Source: a bacterium
GTDB taxonomy: Bacteria > 4484-113
DNA length: 53,206 nt
Assembly (NCBI GenBank): GCA_021163765.1
Contig: JAGGTK010000032.1
Location: 1-53,206 of the forward strand
Direction: 5' to 3'
Below are positions 33,192 to 40,393 of the stretch, in pieces (the stretch's first letter is position 1; each line of letters starts with the position of its first letter). Position numbers and translations under genes: made by a program. Below the pieces are notes generated by a model. The model was not told the origin of the DNA. It did no database searches and saw only the letters and a list, made by a program, of their open reading frames with translations.

Positions 33192-33285
33192 CGAAAGCCT
33201 CCCAGATTTCGCCGTACTTCTTGAGGTCGATCACGACCGCGGTCTTCCTGCCCTTCTCTTCGACGATGAATCTAATTCCATCCAT
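33178..33285 (-). CDS. 35-residue antitoxin-like protein upstream of GNAT
   Basis: A 36-codon frame from ATG 33285 to TAG 33178 reads MDGIRFIVEEKGRKTAVVID, then LKKYGEIWEAFVGKQ. The strand pattern IxFIVEEKGRKTAVVIDLKKYGEIWE resembles the opening of Phd/YefM-like antitoxins and other small TA partners. A TATAAT box lies 13 nt before the ATG. The stop overlaps the GNAT start by 14 nt, so the two are one translation unit. It is too short for most gene finders. The sequence is clearly protein-like; the antitoxin role is inferred. Confidence 0.68.
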   Translation of the reverse strand: MDGIRFIVEEKGRKTAVVIDLKKYGEIWEAFVGKQ

Positions 33286-33298
33286 AGGAATCCATTAA

Positions 33299-33304
33299 AT
33301 TATA
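33299..33304 (-). promoter_or_regulatory. -10 box of the mini-gene / GNAT pair
   Basis: TATAAT lies 13 nt before ATG 33285. Confidence 0.55.
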
Positions 33305-33400
33305 CCCTGAGAAGCCGTCCGACTCAAAGAACACCTCGAAGTAGCACACGGAGTTAGTGACGAATCAGGGACAGGTCATTGCCCGAACTGGCTGTGACGG

Positions 33401-34372
33401 TTACTTCACAGCCATCATCTTCTCTACGGCTTCAAGCGCTTTCACCCGCACGCCTTCGGGGATTTCTATCTCCGGCGCGCGGTTTTCCATACAATCCAGC
33501 ACGTATTCCAGCCGGTTCTTCTTCATCGTGGGGCAGACCACCACGTCGCTCGGCAGGTAAAACTCCTTGTCCGGATGTAATTGCTGTAGCCGGTAGATAA
33601 GCCCCTTCTCTGTCCCGATAACGAATCTTTGGTACTTATCCTTCAATTCCTCCACCATCCGCACGATGCCGCCGGTCGAGCCGATGCGGTCGGCCGCGTC
33701 CAGCACATCTCCCGTGCACTCGGGATGCACCAGCACGCAAGCGTCGGGATACTGCGCCTTCAGCTCCATTATGTCTTCAACGCGGATGCGGTGGTGCGTG
33801 GGGCAGTAGCCGTGCGCGAAATGGATGGTTTTCTCAGTATGCCGCTGGACGTATGCGCCCAGGCTGCGGTCCGGCACGAATATGACCTCGTCATCGGGCA
33901 GCGAGGCTACTATCTGCAGCGCGTTGGCGGATGTGCAGCAGATGTCGGACACCGCCTTGACCTCCGCGAGAGTGTTCACATAGGCGACAACCGGCGCGCT
34001 GGGATACTGATCCTTGAGTTTGAGCACCTGAGGCACGCGCACCATCTCCGCCATGGGGCAGCGAGCCTCCAGCCGTGGCATTAGCACCTGCTTTTGCGGC
34101 GAGAGTATCTTGGCGGTTTCGCCCATGAATGTTACGCCGAGGAAGACGATGACGTCCGCGGTGGTTTCCGCAGCTTTGCGGGCGAGCTCCAGGCTGTCGC
34201 CCACGAAGTCGCCGATGTCCTGCAGCGGGGGAACCATGTAGTTGTGCGCGAGGATTATTGCGTTCAACTCGCTCTTGAGTTGCTGGATGCGCTTGACAGC
34301 CTTGCTGAGCGTCTCGCGCTCCGGCTGCGGGTCGGCGCTGAAGTCAACCGGGCGTCTAGAGTGTTCATGCAT
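33401..34372 (-). CDS. nadA: Quinolinate synthase NadA
   Basis: NadA condenses iminoaspartate with dihydroxyacetone phosphate to quinolinate in NAD synthesis, using a [4Fe-4S] cluster. The likely ligands are C146 (CCTSANALQ), C219 (VHPECTGDV) and C280 (VVCPTMKKN). LAHNYMVPPLQDIGDFVGDS near residue 41 is the family's substrate segment. It is 323 residues, a normal length. The ATG lies 11 nt after TATAAT, again without a Shine-Dalgarno. No nadB or nadC is adjacent. The FAD-dependent oxidoreductase upstream is not NadB by its motifs. Confidence 0.96.
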   Translation of the reverse strand: MHEHSRRPVDFSADPQPERETLSKAVKRIQQLKSELNAIILAHNYMVPPLQDIGDFVGDSLELARKAAETTADVIVFLGVTFMGETAKILSPQKQVLMPRLEARCPMAEMVRVPQVLKLKDQYPSAPVVAYVNTLAEVKAVSDICCTSANALQIVASLPDDEVIFVPDRSLGAYVQRHTEKTIHFAHGYCPTHHRIRVEDIMELKAQYPDACVLVHPECTGDVLDAADRIGSTGGIVRMVEELKDKYQRFVIGTEKGLIYRLQQLHPDKEFYLPSDVVVCPTMKKNRLEYVLDCMENRAPEIEIPEGVRVKALEAVEKMMAVK

Positions 34373-34383
34373 AGTTCTTGTGT

Positions 34384-34389
34384 ATTATA
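34384..34389 (-). promoter_or_regulatory. -10 box of nadA
   Basis: TATAAT lies 11 nt before ATG 34372 and only a few bases past the stop of the FAD-oxidoreductase gene (34399). nadA therefore has its own promoter. Confidence 0.6.
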
Positions 34390-34398
34390 TACGAGAAA

Positions 34399-35733
34399 TC
34401 AGTTAATACTTTCAGCCGCAGCCTTCCCAGCGGCTTCCCCAAGCGCCATCGCAATCGGGGCAACTCGCGCGCTGGCAAACGCCAATGAATCCGCACTAAG
34501 GCATCTGCCCGCAGCAAATAGATTGCGGAACTGGCGAGACTCCAGCGCGCGCAATGGAATCTGGTAGGGCTCCTTCAGGATTTCGAACTTCAGCCTTGAT
34601 CCCCCCGGACTATGGATATCCACCGGGTAGTACGCAGTTGTTACCGCGTCGGGGAACTTGGCCCCGGTGACAACATCGCGTCCGCGCAAAAGATACTTGC
34701 CGCGTATGCGGTAAGACTCGCGCACGCCGATTTCGGCCGCAACCTGTGCCAGTTCGGCCTTTTTAAATCCCGGCACGTTTCCGCGCAGCCATTTGACCAG
34801 ATCGTATACCTGGCGCAGCGCCTTATCCCGCAGCCTAACAGCAAGGCGCATTCTCCTGGTGCTTGGCAGGGAGTAGTAGCCTTCAGGTGGCGAGACCCGG
34901 GTGGTGTTCACAATGACCTCGCCCTGGCGTGTTCCCCCGAATATTAAAACGCGGTCGCGAGGGCAGGGGAATTCACCGCTTTTCCTTGCTTCATTAACCA
35001 GCGAAAGGAAGCCGGAAACGGCGAAGTACTTATTCATCCGCACACGCCAGTTCCGGGAGAGGTGAAAGTCGCGGGGTCTCTCCTCGATATAATCTTCTAT
35101 CGTGTCTGTGCGCACGCCTGCCATCGTAAAAAGGTGCGTCCATGCTTGAGGTCTTTGCGGGGTGATGACCATTCCCCCAACCAGGCGCGGGACAATCGCG
35201 CACCCGCTCGCGTCAACCACCGCCCCGATGCGGTCGCGCTGGCCGACCCGTACTCGCAGGTGCCTTAATGGTTCAAGGTTGTCTGCGGCAAGAGTCACCG
35301 ACGTTATTGCATTGCGCGTGCTGCCGACCCACGACGCGGTGCGCCCCAGGCATACCTCGATTCCCTCGCTGACGAGCTTTTCCACCAGGTAGGGTGCGAG
35401 CACTGCAGTATTGACCGGCGTGAGCGTTGGCGCGAAACCTATAGGATCGGGCACATGTCCCGGTGTGCCTCCGAGAGCCTTCAGGTCGTCAACGAACTCC
35501 TGGGCAATGCCCTTGATGAGCTGGCGCGGGCGGCTGCCCGGGCTCTGGGGCCGGGCGTGGAAGCTCTGCCAGGGCTGGACGAGCGACAGAGTGGTGCATC
35601 CGCCCAGCAGCCCGCTCCGTTCCGCCAGGATGACCTGTGCTCCCGCACGCCGGGCTGCAATCGCCGCAGCGCAGCCCGCCATCCCTCCGCCGATTACGAG
35701 CACGTCGCAAGTTCTTTCCGTCTTGTGGCTCAT
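34399..35733 (-). CDS. FAD-dependent oxidoreductase (FAD_oxidored family)
   Basis: This 444-residue flavoprotein has an N-terminal Rossmann motif DVLVIGGGMAGCAAAIAARR followed by AGAQVILAERSGLLGGC. The C-terminal FAD segment is RNLFAAGRCLSADSLAFASARV. The middle (for example RESYRIRGKYLLRGRDVV) matches the broad FAD_oxidored family, whose substrates are mostly unknown. The ATG overlaps the DUF4127 stop by 1 nt (TAATG). It is the last gene of the mtnA / TIM-barrel / DUF4127 operon. The context suggests sugar or sugar-phosphate related metabolism, but this is not proven. Confidence 0.88.
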   Translation of the reverse strand: MSHKTERTCDVLVIGGGMAGCAAAIAARRAGAQVILAERSGLLGGCTTLSLVQPWQSFHARPQSPGSRPRQLIKGIAQEFVDDLKALGGTPGHVPDPIGFAPTLTPVNTAVLAPYLVEKLVSEGIEVCLGRTASWVGSTRNAITSVTLAADNLEPLRHLRVRVGQRDRIGAVVDASGCAIVPRLVGGMVITPQRPQAWTHLFTMAGVRTDTIEDYIEERPRDFHLSRNWRVRMNKYFAVSGFLSLVNEARKSGEFPCPRDRVLIFGGTRQGEVIVNTTRVSPPEGYYSLPSTRRMRLAVRLRDKALRQVYDLVKWLRGNVPGFKKAELAQVAAEIGVRESYRIRGKYLLRGRDVVTGAKFPDAVTTAYYPVDIHSPGGSRLKFEILKEPYQIPLRALESRQFRNLFAAGRCLSADSLAFASARVAPIAMALGEAAGKAAAESIN

Positions 35734-37199
35734 TATGTAGTCACCTCTATGTCGGCTTCAGCCTCAAACCAGCGCTGCCAGGGCAGGTGAAGCCGTATTT
35801 CACCGATTTCAAGTGTCCTGCCGCGAAATCGCGCGCCATTGAACTTCTTACGGGCGCATTTCTCAGCCATCGAGCTTACGCTGTTTTCCGCCGCGGCGAG
35901 CTGGCGTGCGTCTGACGGCTCCAGCCCGCCGTGCCTTGCGATAACCCAGGTGCGCAGGTAGGCGAGGTACATCAAGTCCTCAATGTACCAACTGACTAGC
36001 AGCCGCGCAAGTGCGTCGCTCGCAGGTGCGGTGCGAAATAATCGTGCCAGCAGCAGCGCGTGCCCGATGCGGTTGGATATGGTGTTGCATTGCACGGTAG
36101 CCAGCGGCAGCCGTTCGGCACGCAGGAACTCGCCAAGCATTGCTGCATTCACCCCGTTTGTAACGGTTAAGTCCGCGATAACGCGCTGCTCGTCGAACTC
36201 CTTCAGCGGCGTAACGCTTTCCAGCAGCTCCGAAAACTCGGGAACGCTGATGTTGCCGGCGACAACGGCCGGATATGGGTCTTCCGGCGTCGGCTTCCCT
36301 GCAATCTCGACGGCGAATCCGTCCGGTTTCTCAACCAGCTCCGCGCCGGCAAGCCGTGCCAGGATGCGCAGGTTCTCCGTCACGGGATGGCTTTCATACG
36401 GCGCCACTTCAGCTTGCACGTCTCGCACAACCACTTGGATAGGCTTTTCGTCGCCTGTCTCCTTCAGCGCACCCGCCAGCAGCACCGCGCCCACCTCGTC
36501 GGCGCCGTCAGCCACGGTCAGTTGTCCTTCAGCGTGCCCTTCCAGCAGGTATTCGAGTTCCGCTTCCTGCACTCCGTCGCGCACGCTGTCTTCAACCGCG
36601 ATATGCAACCGGATCCCCAGTTGGCTGCACAACCTCACGGCAGTCTGCGTCTCGTCAAGTTGCCGTAGGCGATGCCGAGCAAGCGTTTTCACCTCGTCGT
36701 CCGGCCAGTCGTCGATTCCGCAATCATTTTCCGCGCAGCTTCTGTAGAATTCAGCGGCGTTCTTCCCGCTGCCGCGGATCTGGGCCGCCAGTTTTCGCGA
36801 AAGGATTTCCCAGTCTGCTAATTCTTCCAGATCTTTCTGGCGGAAAACGTTGCCCCACAGGCGCTTCAGGACGTAAAAGGCGGTAACGCTGCGCGAACGT
36901 TCCGCCAGTTTCCCCAGCAGCATCAGGGCGTTATCCGTTCTCTCGCGGTCGGTGCGCGAGATGCGCGCTTGAATCAGGCCGCCGTGAAGCAGCGCGTCCA
37001 GTGAGAGTATCAGATAAGTGTTTTTGTCGCACTTGGATGCGAGCCAGCGTGCTTGCAGCAGCAATGATGGCGTGTGATAGCGTGAGCCCACGAGATCGCG
37101 CGGTGGCAGCAGAACCTCAGCTTCAGCCGTTGCCGAGGCGCGCAGGATGGCCGCATAATTCAGCGGACGGTCGTCCAGCGGTACACAAACTATTCGCAT
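35733..37199 (-). CDS. DUF4127 family protein
   Basis: This is a 488-residue protein of the DUF4127 family, recognised from its start MRIVCVPLDDRPLNY and VLLPPRDLVG, the segment YLILSLDALLHGGLIQARIS, and the C-terminal WYIEDLMYLAYLRTWVIA. Family members occur beside sugar-metabolism and surface-polysaccharide genes; no activity is established. It sits 20 bp downstream of the TIM-barrel gene and overlaps the FAD-oxidoreductase gene. The conserved D-D-R-P and D-x-L-x-H-G-G motifs suggest a metal- or ligand-binding enzyme. Confidence 0.87.
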   Translation of the reverse strand: MRIVCVPLDDRPLNYAAILRASATAEAEVLLPPRDLVGSRYHTPSLLLQARWLASKCDKNTYLILSLDALLHGGLIQARISRTDRERTDNALMLLGKLAERSRSVTAFYVLKRLWGNVFRQKDLEELADWEILSRKLAAQIRGSGKNAAEFYRSCAENDCGIDDWPDDEVKTLARHRLRQLDETQTAVRLCSQLGIRLHIAVEDSVRDGVQEAELEYLLEGHAEGQLTVADGADEVGAVLLAGALKETGDEKPIQVVVRDVQAEVAPYESHPVTENLRILARLAGAELVEKPDGFAVEIAGKPTPEDPYPAVVAGNISVPEFSELLESVTPLKEFDEQRVIADLTVTNGVNAAMLGEFLRAERLPLATVQCNTISNRIGHALLLARLFRTAPASDALARLLVSWYIEDLMYLAYLRTWVIARHGGLEPSDARQLAAAENSVSSMAEKCARKKFNGARFRGRTLEIGEIRLHLPWQRWFEAEADIEVTT

Positions 37200-37219
37200 A
37201 TCGTGCGGCTCTTCGGCTG

Positions 37220-37897
37220 TCAGCCTTCAAGCTTGTCGATGGCAGCGCGGAACCGGCGCGTGACCTTCTCGATACCGGCTGCGGTCGGGCCGGTTACCAC
37301 GACGCCGATCATAATGCCACCAACGCCTGCATCAGCGAGCGCAGGCAAATCTTCCGGGACGATGGCCTTTTGGGTCGGGACGAGTACGGGTTTCTCACTC
37401 GTTTGAACCAGTGACCGGTAGTCCGCCACGTCCGCAGATATCAACGGCTTGCCGTAACTATCGGGCGGGACTACAGCGGCTTCGAGCATCGAGATAACCT
37501 GTTTCCCCTGAATGGTCGTGCCGGTGAGTGCAGAAACTTCATTCGGAGGATGCATCCGGTCAATAGCGGGAATCAGATCCGTACGCAATCCGAGATGCAA
37601 GTACGACGCCGGCAGATGATGTGCATAAATATCAATAAATCCTAGCCCCGCATCAATCAGTTCGTTGAGTTCCGCAAGCGACGGCAGCACTTGCTGTCCC
37701 GGCATCAGCCCAACCTGCGTTCCCGCATCACCGATGAGCTTCAGAACACGCTCCTTCTCCCGGGCAAACGCGCCGAAGCTTGCGCCGCTTGCGCGGTGGA
37801 CTGCGTTCATGTGCACCTTTACGGCGTCCGTCCCGCCGGCTGCGGCGGCGTGTGCAAGTGAAAGCTCGTTATCCGGCAATGAAACGATTAGCTTCAT
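37220..37897 (-). CDS. Predicted TIM-barrel phosphate-binding protein
   Basis: This 225-residue protein alternates strands and helices as a (beta/alpha)8 barrel does: MKLIVSLPDNELSLAHAAAAGG, then TDAVKVHMNAVHRASG. Late in the sequence, DAGVGGIMIGVVVTGPTAAGIEKV looks like a phosphate-binding glycine-rich turn. It overlaps mtnA by 4 nt (ATGA), so it is translationally coupled to it. I do not recognise a named family; distant kin could be aldolases or sugar-phosphate isomerases. Its product or substrate may follow the MtnA reaction. Confidence 0.75.
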   Translation of the reverse strand: MKLIVSLPDNELSLAHAAAAGGTDAVKVHMNAVHRASGASFGAFAREKERVLKLIGDAGTQVGLMPGQQVLPSLAELNELIDAGLGFIDIYAHHLPASYLHLGLRTDLIPAIDRMHPPNEVSALTGTTIQGKQVISMLEAAVVPPDSYGKPLISADVADYRSLVQTSEKPVLVPTQKAIVPEDLPALADAGVGGIMIGVVVTGPTAAGIEKVTRRFRAAIDKLEG

Positions 37898-38910
37898 TCG
37901 TTCCCCCTGCCACCTGGCTCGACACCCTCCTGGCTCACGTAGTGGGAGATTAGCTCGCGCGGAGTGACGTCAAACGCAGGGTTCCAGACGGCGTACTCCT
38001 TGGGCAGGACGAAGCAGCGCCCGACTTTTCGCACCTCGTCGCCGTTGCGCTCTTCGATCGTTATATCAGCGCCGGTGGGGCATTCCTTATCAAAGGTGTT
38101 TCGCGGCGCTGCGACGATGAACTTCACCCCGTGCCGGGCGCAGAGCACAGCCATCTGGTATGTGCCGATTTTGTTGGCGACGTCGCCGTTGGCGGCAATC
38201 CTGTCCGCGCCGACAATGGCTGCGGCAATGCTCTCGCGGCTCAGAAGCGCCCCTACAGAGGTATCCGGAATGAGCTTGTAGGGCACGCGCCTCTTGTGCA
38301 GCTCCCAGGCTGTCAGCCGCCCCTGCATACGCGGGCGCGTTTCGGTTGCGAAGACGCGCTTGACCCGCTTTCGGCGATGGGCTTCGAAGATGATTCCCAG
38401 CGCCGTGCCTTCGCCGCCCGTGGCAAGAGCACCGGTGTTGCAGATGGTCAGAACATTGCTGCCCTTTGGAATGAGCGCTGCGCCGTTGCTGGCCATGGCG
38501 CGGTCAGCTTCGACCTGCTCGCCGTGGATAGCTTTGGCTTCGGCCAGTAATGCGCGGGCATGTTCCTGCGGGCTGCGCAGGATGTTGTCGTCAAATACAG
38601 ACTGCATCCGCTTTAGTGCCCAGAATAGGTTTACCGCGGTGGGTCGCGTGGCGGCCAGGTTCGCCAGAGTCCGCCGCACACGTTGTTCAAACACTGCAAA
38701 CTGCTCATTCTGGTTGTTGAGCGCAGCCTGAGCGACGCCGTAAGCCGCGACGATGCCAATAAGCGGGGCGCCCCGCACCTTCATATCGCGGATGGCGTGC
38801 ACATAGTCCTCGGGTCTCGCCAGTTCCACCGATTGCTCCCGCAATGGCAGTTTCGTCTGGTCGAGTGCGGTGAGGTGGTCCTTCTCCCAGCTTATGACAG
38901 GTGCGCTCAT
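37894..38910 (-). CDS. mtnA: S-methyl-5-thioribose-1-phosphate isomerase MtnA
   Basis: MtnA isomerises methylthioribose-1-phosphate (or related 5-deoxypentose phosphates) to the ribulose form in thiomethyl and 5'-deoxyadenosine salvage. The catalytic cysteine is C157 in LTICNTGALATGGEGTALG, and the catalytic aspartate is D236 in VGADRIAANGDVANKIGT. ETRPRMQGRLTAWEL is also present. It is 338 residues, typical in length. TAGAAT lies 13 nt before the ATG. No mtnB, mtnC, mtnD or mtnK is nearby. It leads the four-gene operon and is homologous to eIF2B subunits, but the active-site residues support the isomerase. Confidence 0.95.
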   Translation of the reverse strand: MSAPVISWEKDHLTALDQTKLPLREQSVELARPEDYVHAIRDMKVRGAPLIGIVAAYGVAQAALNNQNEQFAVFEQRVRRTLANLAATRPTAVNLFWALKRMQSVFDDNILRSPQEHARALLAEAKAIHGEQVEADRAMASNGAALIPKGSNVLTICNTGALATGGEGTALGIIFEAHRRKRVKRVFATETRPRMQGRLTAWELHKRRVPYKLIPDTSVGALLSRESIAAAIVGADRIAANGDVANKIGTYQMAVLCARHGVKFIVAAPRNTFDKECPTGADITIEERNGDEVRKVGRCFVLPKEYAVWNPAFDVTPRELISHYVSQEGVEPGGRGNE

Positions 38911-38923
38911 TGTGGCTGGCCAG

Positions 38924-38929
38924 ATTCTA
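38924..38929 (-). promoter_or_regulatory. -10 box of the mtnA operon
   Basis: TAGAAT lies 13 nt before ATG 38910, without a Shine-Dalgarno. No clear -35 is visible. Confidence 0.5.
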
Positions 38930-38957
38930 TCACAGAAGAGGGGGTAGGGGGGGCAGA

Positions 38958-39662
38958 TCAGGCGGGTGTGCGGTTGGTCGCATACAGGGCTATCGACCGG
39001 AGAATCCGCATCCCGTCTGAGCTCCCCAGAAGCTCTTCGCAGGCGCGTTCAGGATGGGGCATCATCCCCAGCACGTTGCCCCCTTCGCTCAGTATGCCCG
39101 CAATGTTCTCGATGCTGCCGTTGGGGTTGGCTTCAGGCGTGACCTGCCCCTTCTCATCGCAGTAGCGGAAGACCACGCGGTTTTCCTCGTTGAGCCGGGA
39201 GATATTCTCCGGGCGGTCGAAGTAGTTGCCCTCCGTATGGGCGATGGGAATGCGCAGCACGTCGCCGGGGCTGAGTTCCCCGGTGAAGGGCGTTTGGGCA
39301 TTCTCCACCCGGACGTTCACCCACTTGCATCGGAACTCAACGCAGTCGTTGCGCGTGAGCGCGCCTGGGAGCAGCCCCGCCTCCGTAAGTATCTGGAAGC
39401 CGTTGCAGATACCCAGAACCAGGCCTCCCGCGTCGGCGAACTTCCTGACCGCCGCCATAATGGGCGAGAAACGGGCGATAGCGCCGCAGCGAAGGTAGTC
39501 GCCGTATGAAAACCCGCCGGGGAGCACCACCAGGTCTAGCTCCGGCAGCTCGTTCTCGTTGTAGAGCACCCGGCTGGTATCCGCTCCCAGCACGTCTCCC
39601 AGCGCGTAGAGGGCGTCGTCATCGCAGTTGGAGCCGAGGAAGGTGATTATGCCAGCCTTCAT
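38958..39662 (-). CDS. purQ: Phosphoribosylformylglycinamidine synthase subunit PurQ
   Basis: This glutamine amidotransferase subunit supplies ammonia to PurL for FGAM synthesis. The nucleophile is C86 in LVLGICNGFQIL, and the His-Glu pair lies in MMPHPERACEELLG. The N-terminal KAGIITFLGSNCDDDALYAL is typical. It is 234 residues. The TATAAT box is 8 nt before the ATG. Neither purS nor purL is adjacent, so the three-subunit enzyme is encoded at dispersed loci. The mtnA operon follows on the same strand but has its own -10 box. Confidence 0.96.
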   Translation of the reverse strand: MKAGIITFLGSNCDDDALYALGDVLGADTSRVLYNENELPELDLVVLPGGFSYGDYLRCGAIARFSPIMAAVRKFADAGGLVLGICNGFQILTEAGLLPGALTRNDCVEFRCKWVNVRVENAQTPFTGELSPGDVLRIPIAHTEGNYFDRPENISRLNEENRVVFRYCDEKGQVTPEANPNGSIENIAGILSEGGNVLGMMPHPERACEELLGSSDGMRILRSIALYATNRTPA

Positions 39663-39670
39663 CGGCCGCC

Positions 39671-39676
39671 ATTATA
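39671..39676 (-). promoter_or_regulatory. -10 box of purQ
   Basis: TATAAT lies 8 nt before ATG 39662. This predicts a leader of one or two nucleotides at most. Confidence 0.65.
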
Positions 39677-39701
39677 GCGCACGATAGAAATGCAACAGGC
39701 C

Positions 39702-40331
39702 TTATCTGCCGCCGAGGAACAGCGCACCGGCAGCCGCCACAGCAATCGCACCGAGGAGCCACCATTCCGTGCTCTCAAGGAACATCCCGTTCTTTGCGCC
39801 CAGGATTGCCAGCGCGACGCCCAGCAGTATTCCCCCGATGACGAGAAGCGGGCGGTTGATCTCCCGCACTGTGTAGGCATCCGCGTGCTGGGATCTCCTG
39901 CCTTCGGGAAACGGGTCCTCTTCCTCGGGCAGAAAGAATTTTGGAGCGTGCTTCTCGTAGCCAACTTTTTCCTGCGCGATTGCCTGCTTGATAAACAGCT
40001 CTTTTACCTGCTCCGGCCCAAGCTCCTTTAGCGTTTCAGCGTCCATCTCCGACAGAAGTTCGGGGTGCATTATCTCGGCCCATGATTTGAAGTCGAGGTC
40101 AAAGCTCTTGGCGCGTTCAAACGCCTTCGTGCGTTCCTGCCCCGGTTCGGGCGTTAGATTAGCCCGTGCGGTCTCGAACTTACGCACCCACTCCATCAGG
40201 ATATCAACGGGGATGCCCAGAGACCTTGCGACTTCCTCCGGGATTTCGCCGCGGCTGACGCGCAATACGGCGTGGCGCTTGGCTCGCGGGCTGATACGCG
40301 CGCCTTCACTGCTGTCCGCGCTACCTTTCAC
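39702..40331 (-). CDS. HTH and C-terminal membrane-anchored protein, unknown
   Basis: This 209-residue protein begins with a transposase-like helix-turn-helix (HAVLRVSRGEIPEEVARSLG followed by IPVDILMEWVRKFE). A charged helical middle follows (ELLSEMDAETLKELGPEQVKELF). It ends with two transmembrane segments (PLLVIGGILLGVALAILGAK and WWLLGAIAVAAAGALFLGGR). GTG 40331 is preferred over TTG 40337 because TATACT ends 8 nt before it, matching the local short-leader rule. A DNA-binding domain tied to the membrane suggests a membrane-anchored regulator or a chromosome tether. It is transcribed toward purQ. Confidence 0.72.
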   Translation of the reverse strand: MKGSADSSEGARISPRAKRHAVLRVSRGEIPEEVARSLGIPVDILMEWVRKFETARANLTPEPGQERTKAFERAKSFDLDFKSWAEIMHPELLSEMDAETLKELGPEQVKELFIKQAIAQEKVGYEKHAPKFFLPEEEDPFPEGRRSQHADAYTVREINRPLLVIGGILLGVALAILGAKNGMFLESTEWWLLGAIAVAAAGALFLGGR

Positions 40332-40339
40332 CGGCAATC

Positions 40340-40345
40340 AGTATA
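40340..40345 (-). promoter_or_regulatory. -10 box of the HTH-membrane gene
   Basis: TATACT lies 8 nt before GTG 40331. Confidence 0.5.
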
Positions 40346-40393
40346 CTGCAATTTGTCGGGCGTGAGACGGACGGTGCGCCCCGGTGTCCCGGG

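Noticed and set aside
37894..38910. eIF2B-like protein rather than MtnA
   Set aside because: The catalytic cysteine and aspartate of MtnA are both present in their expected motifs.
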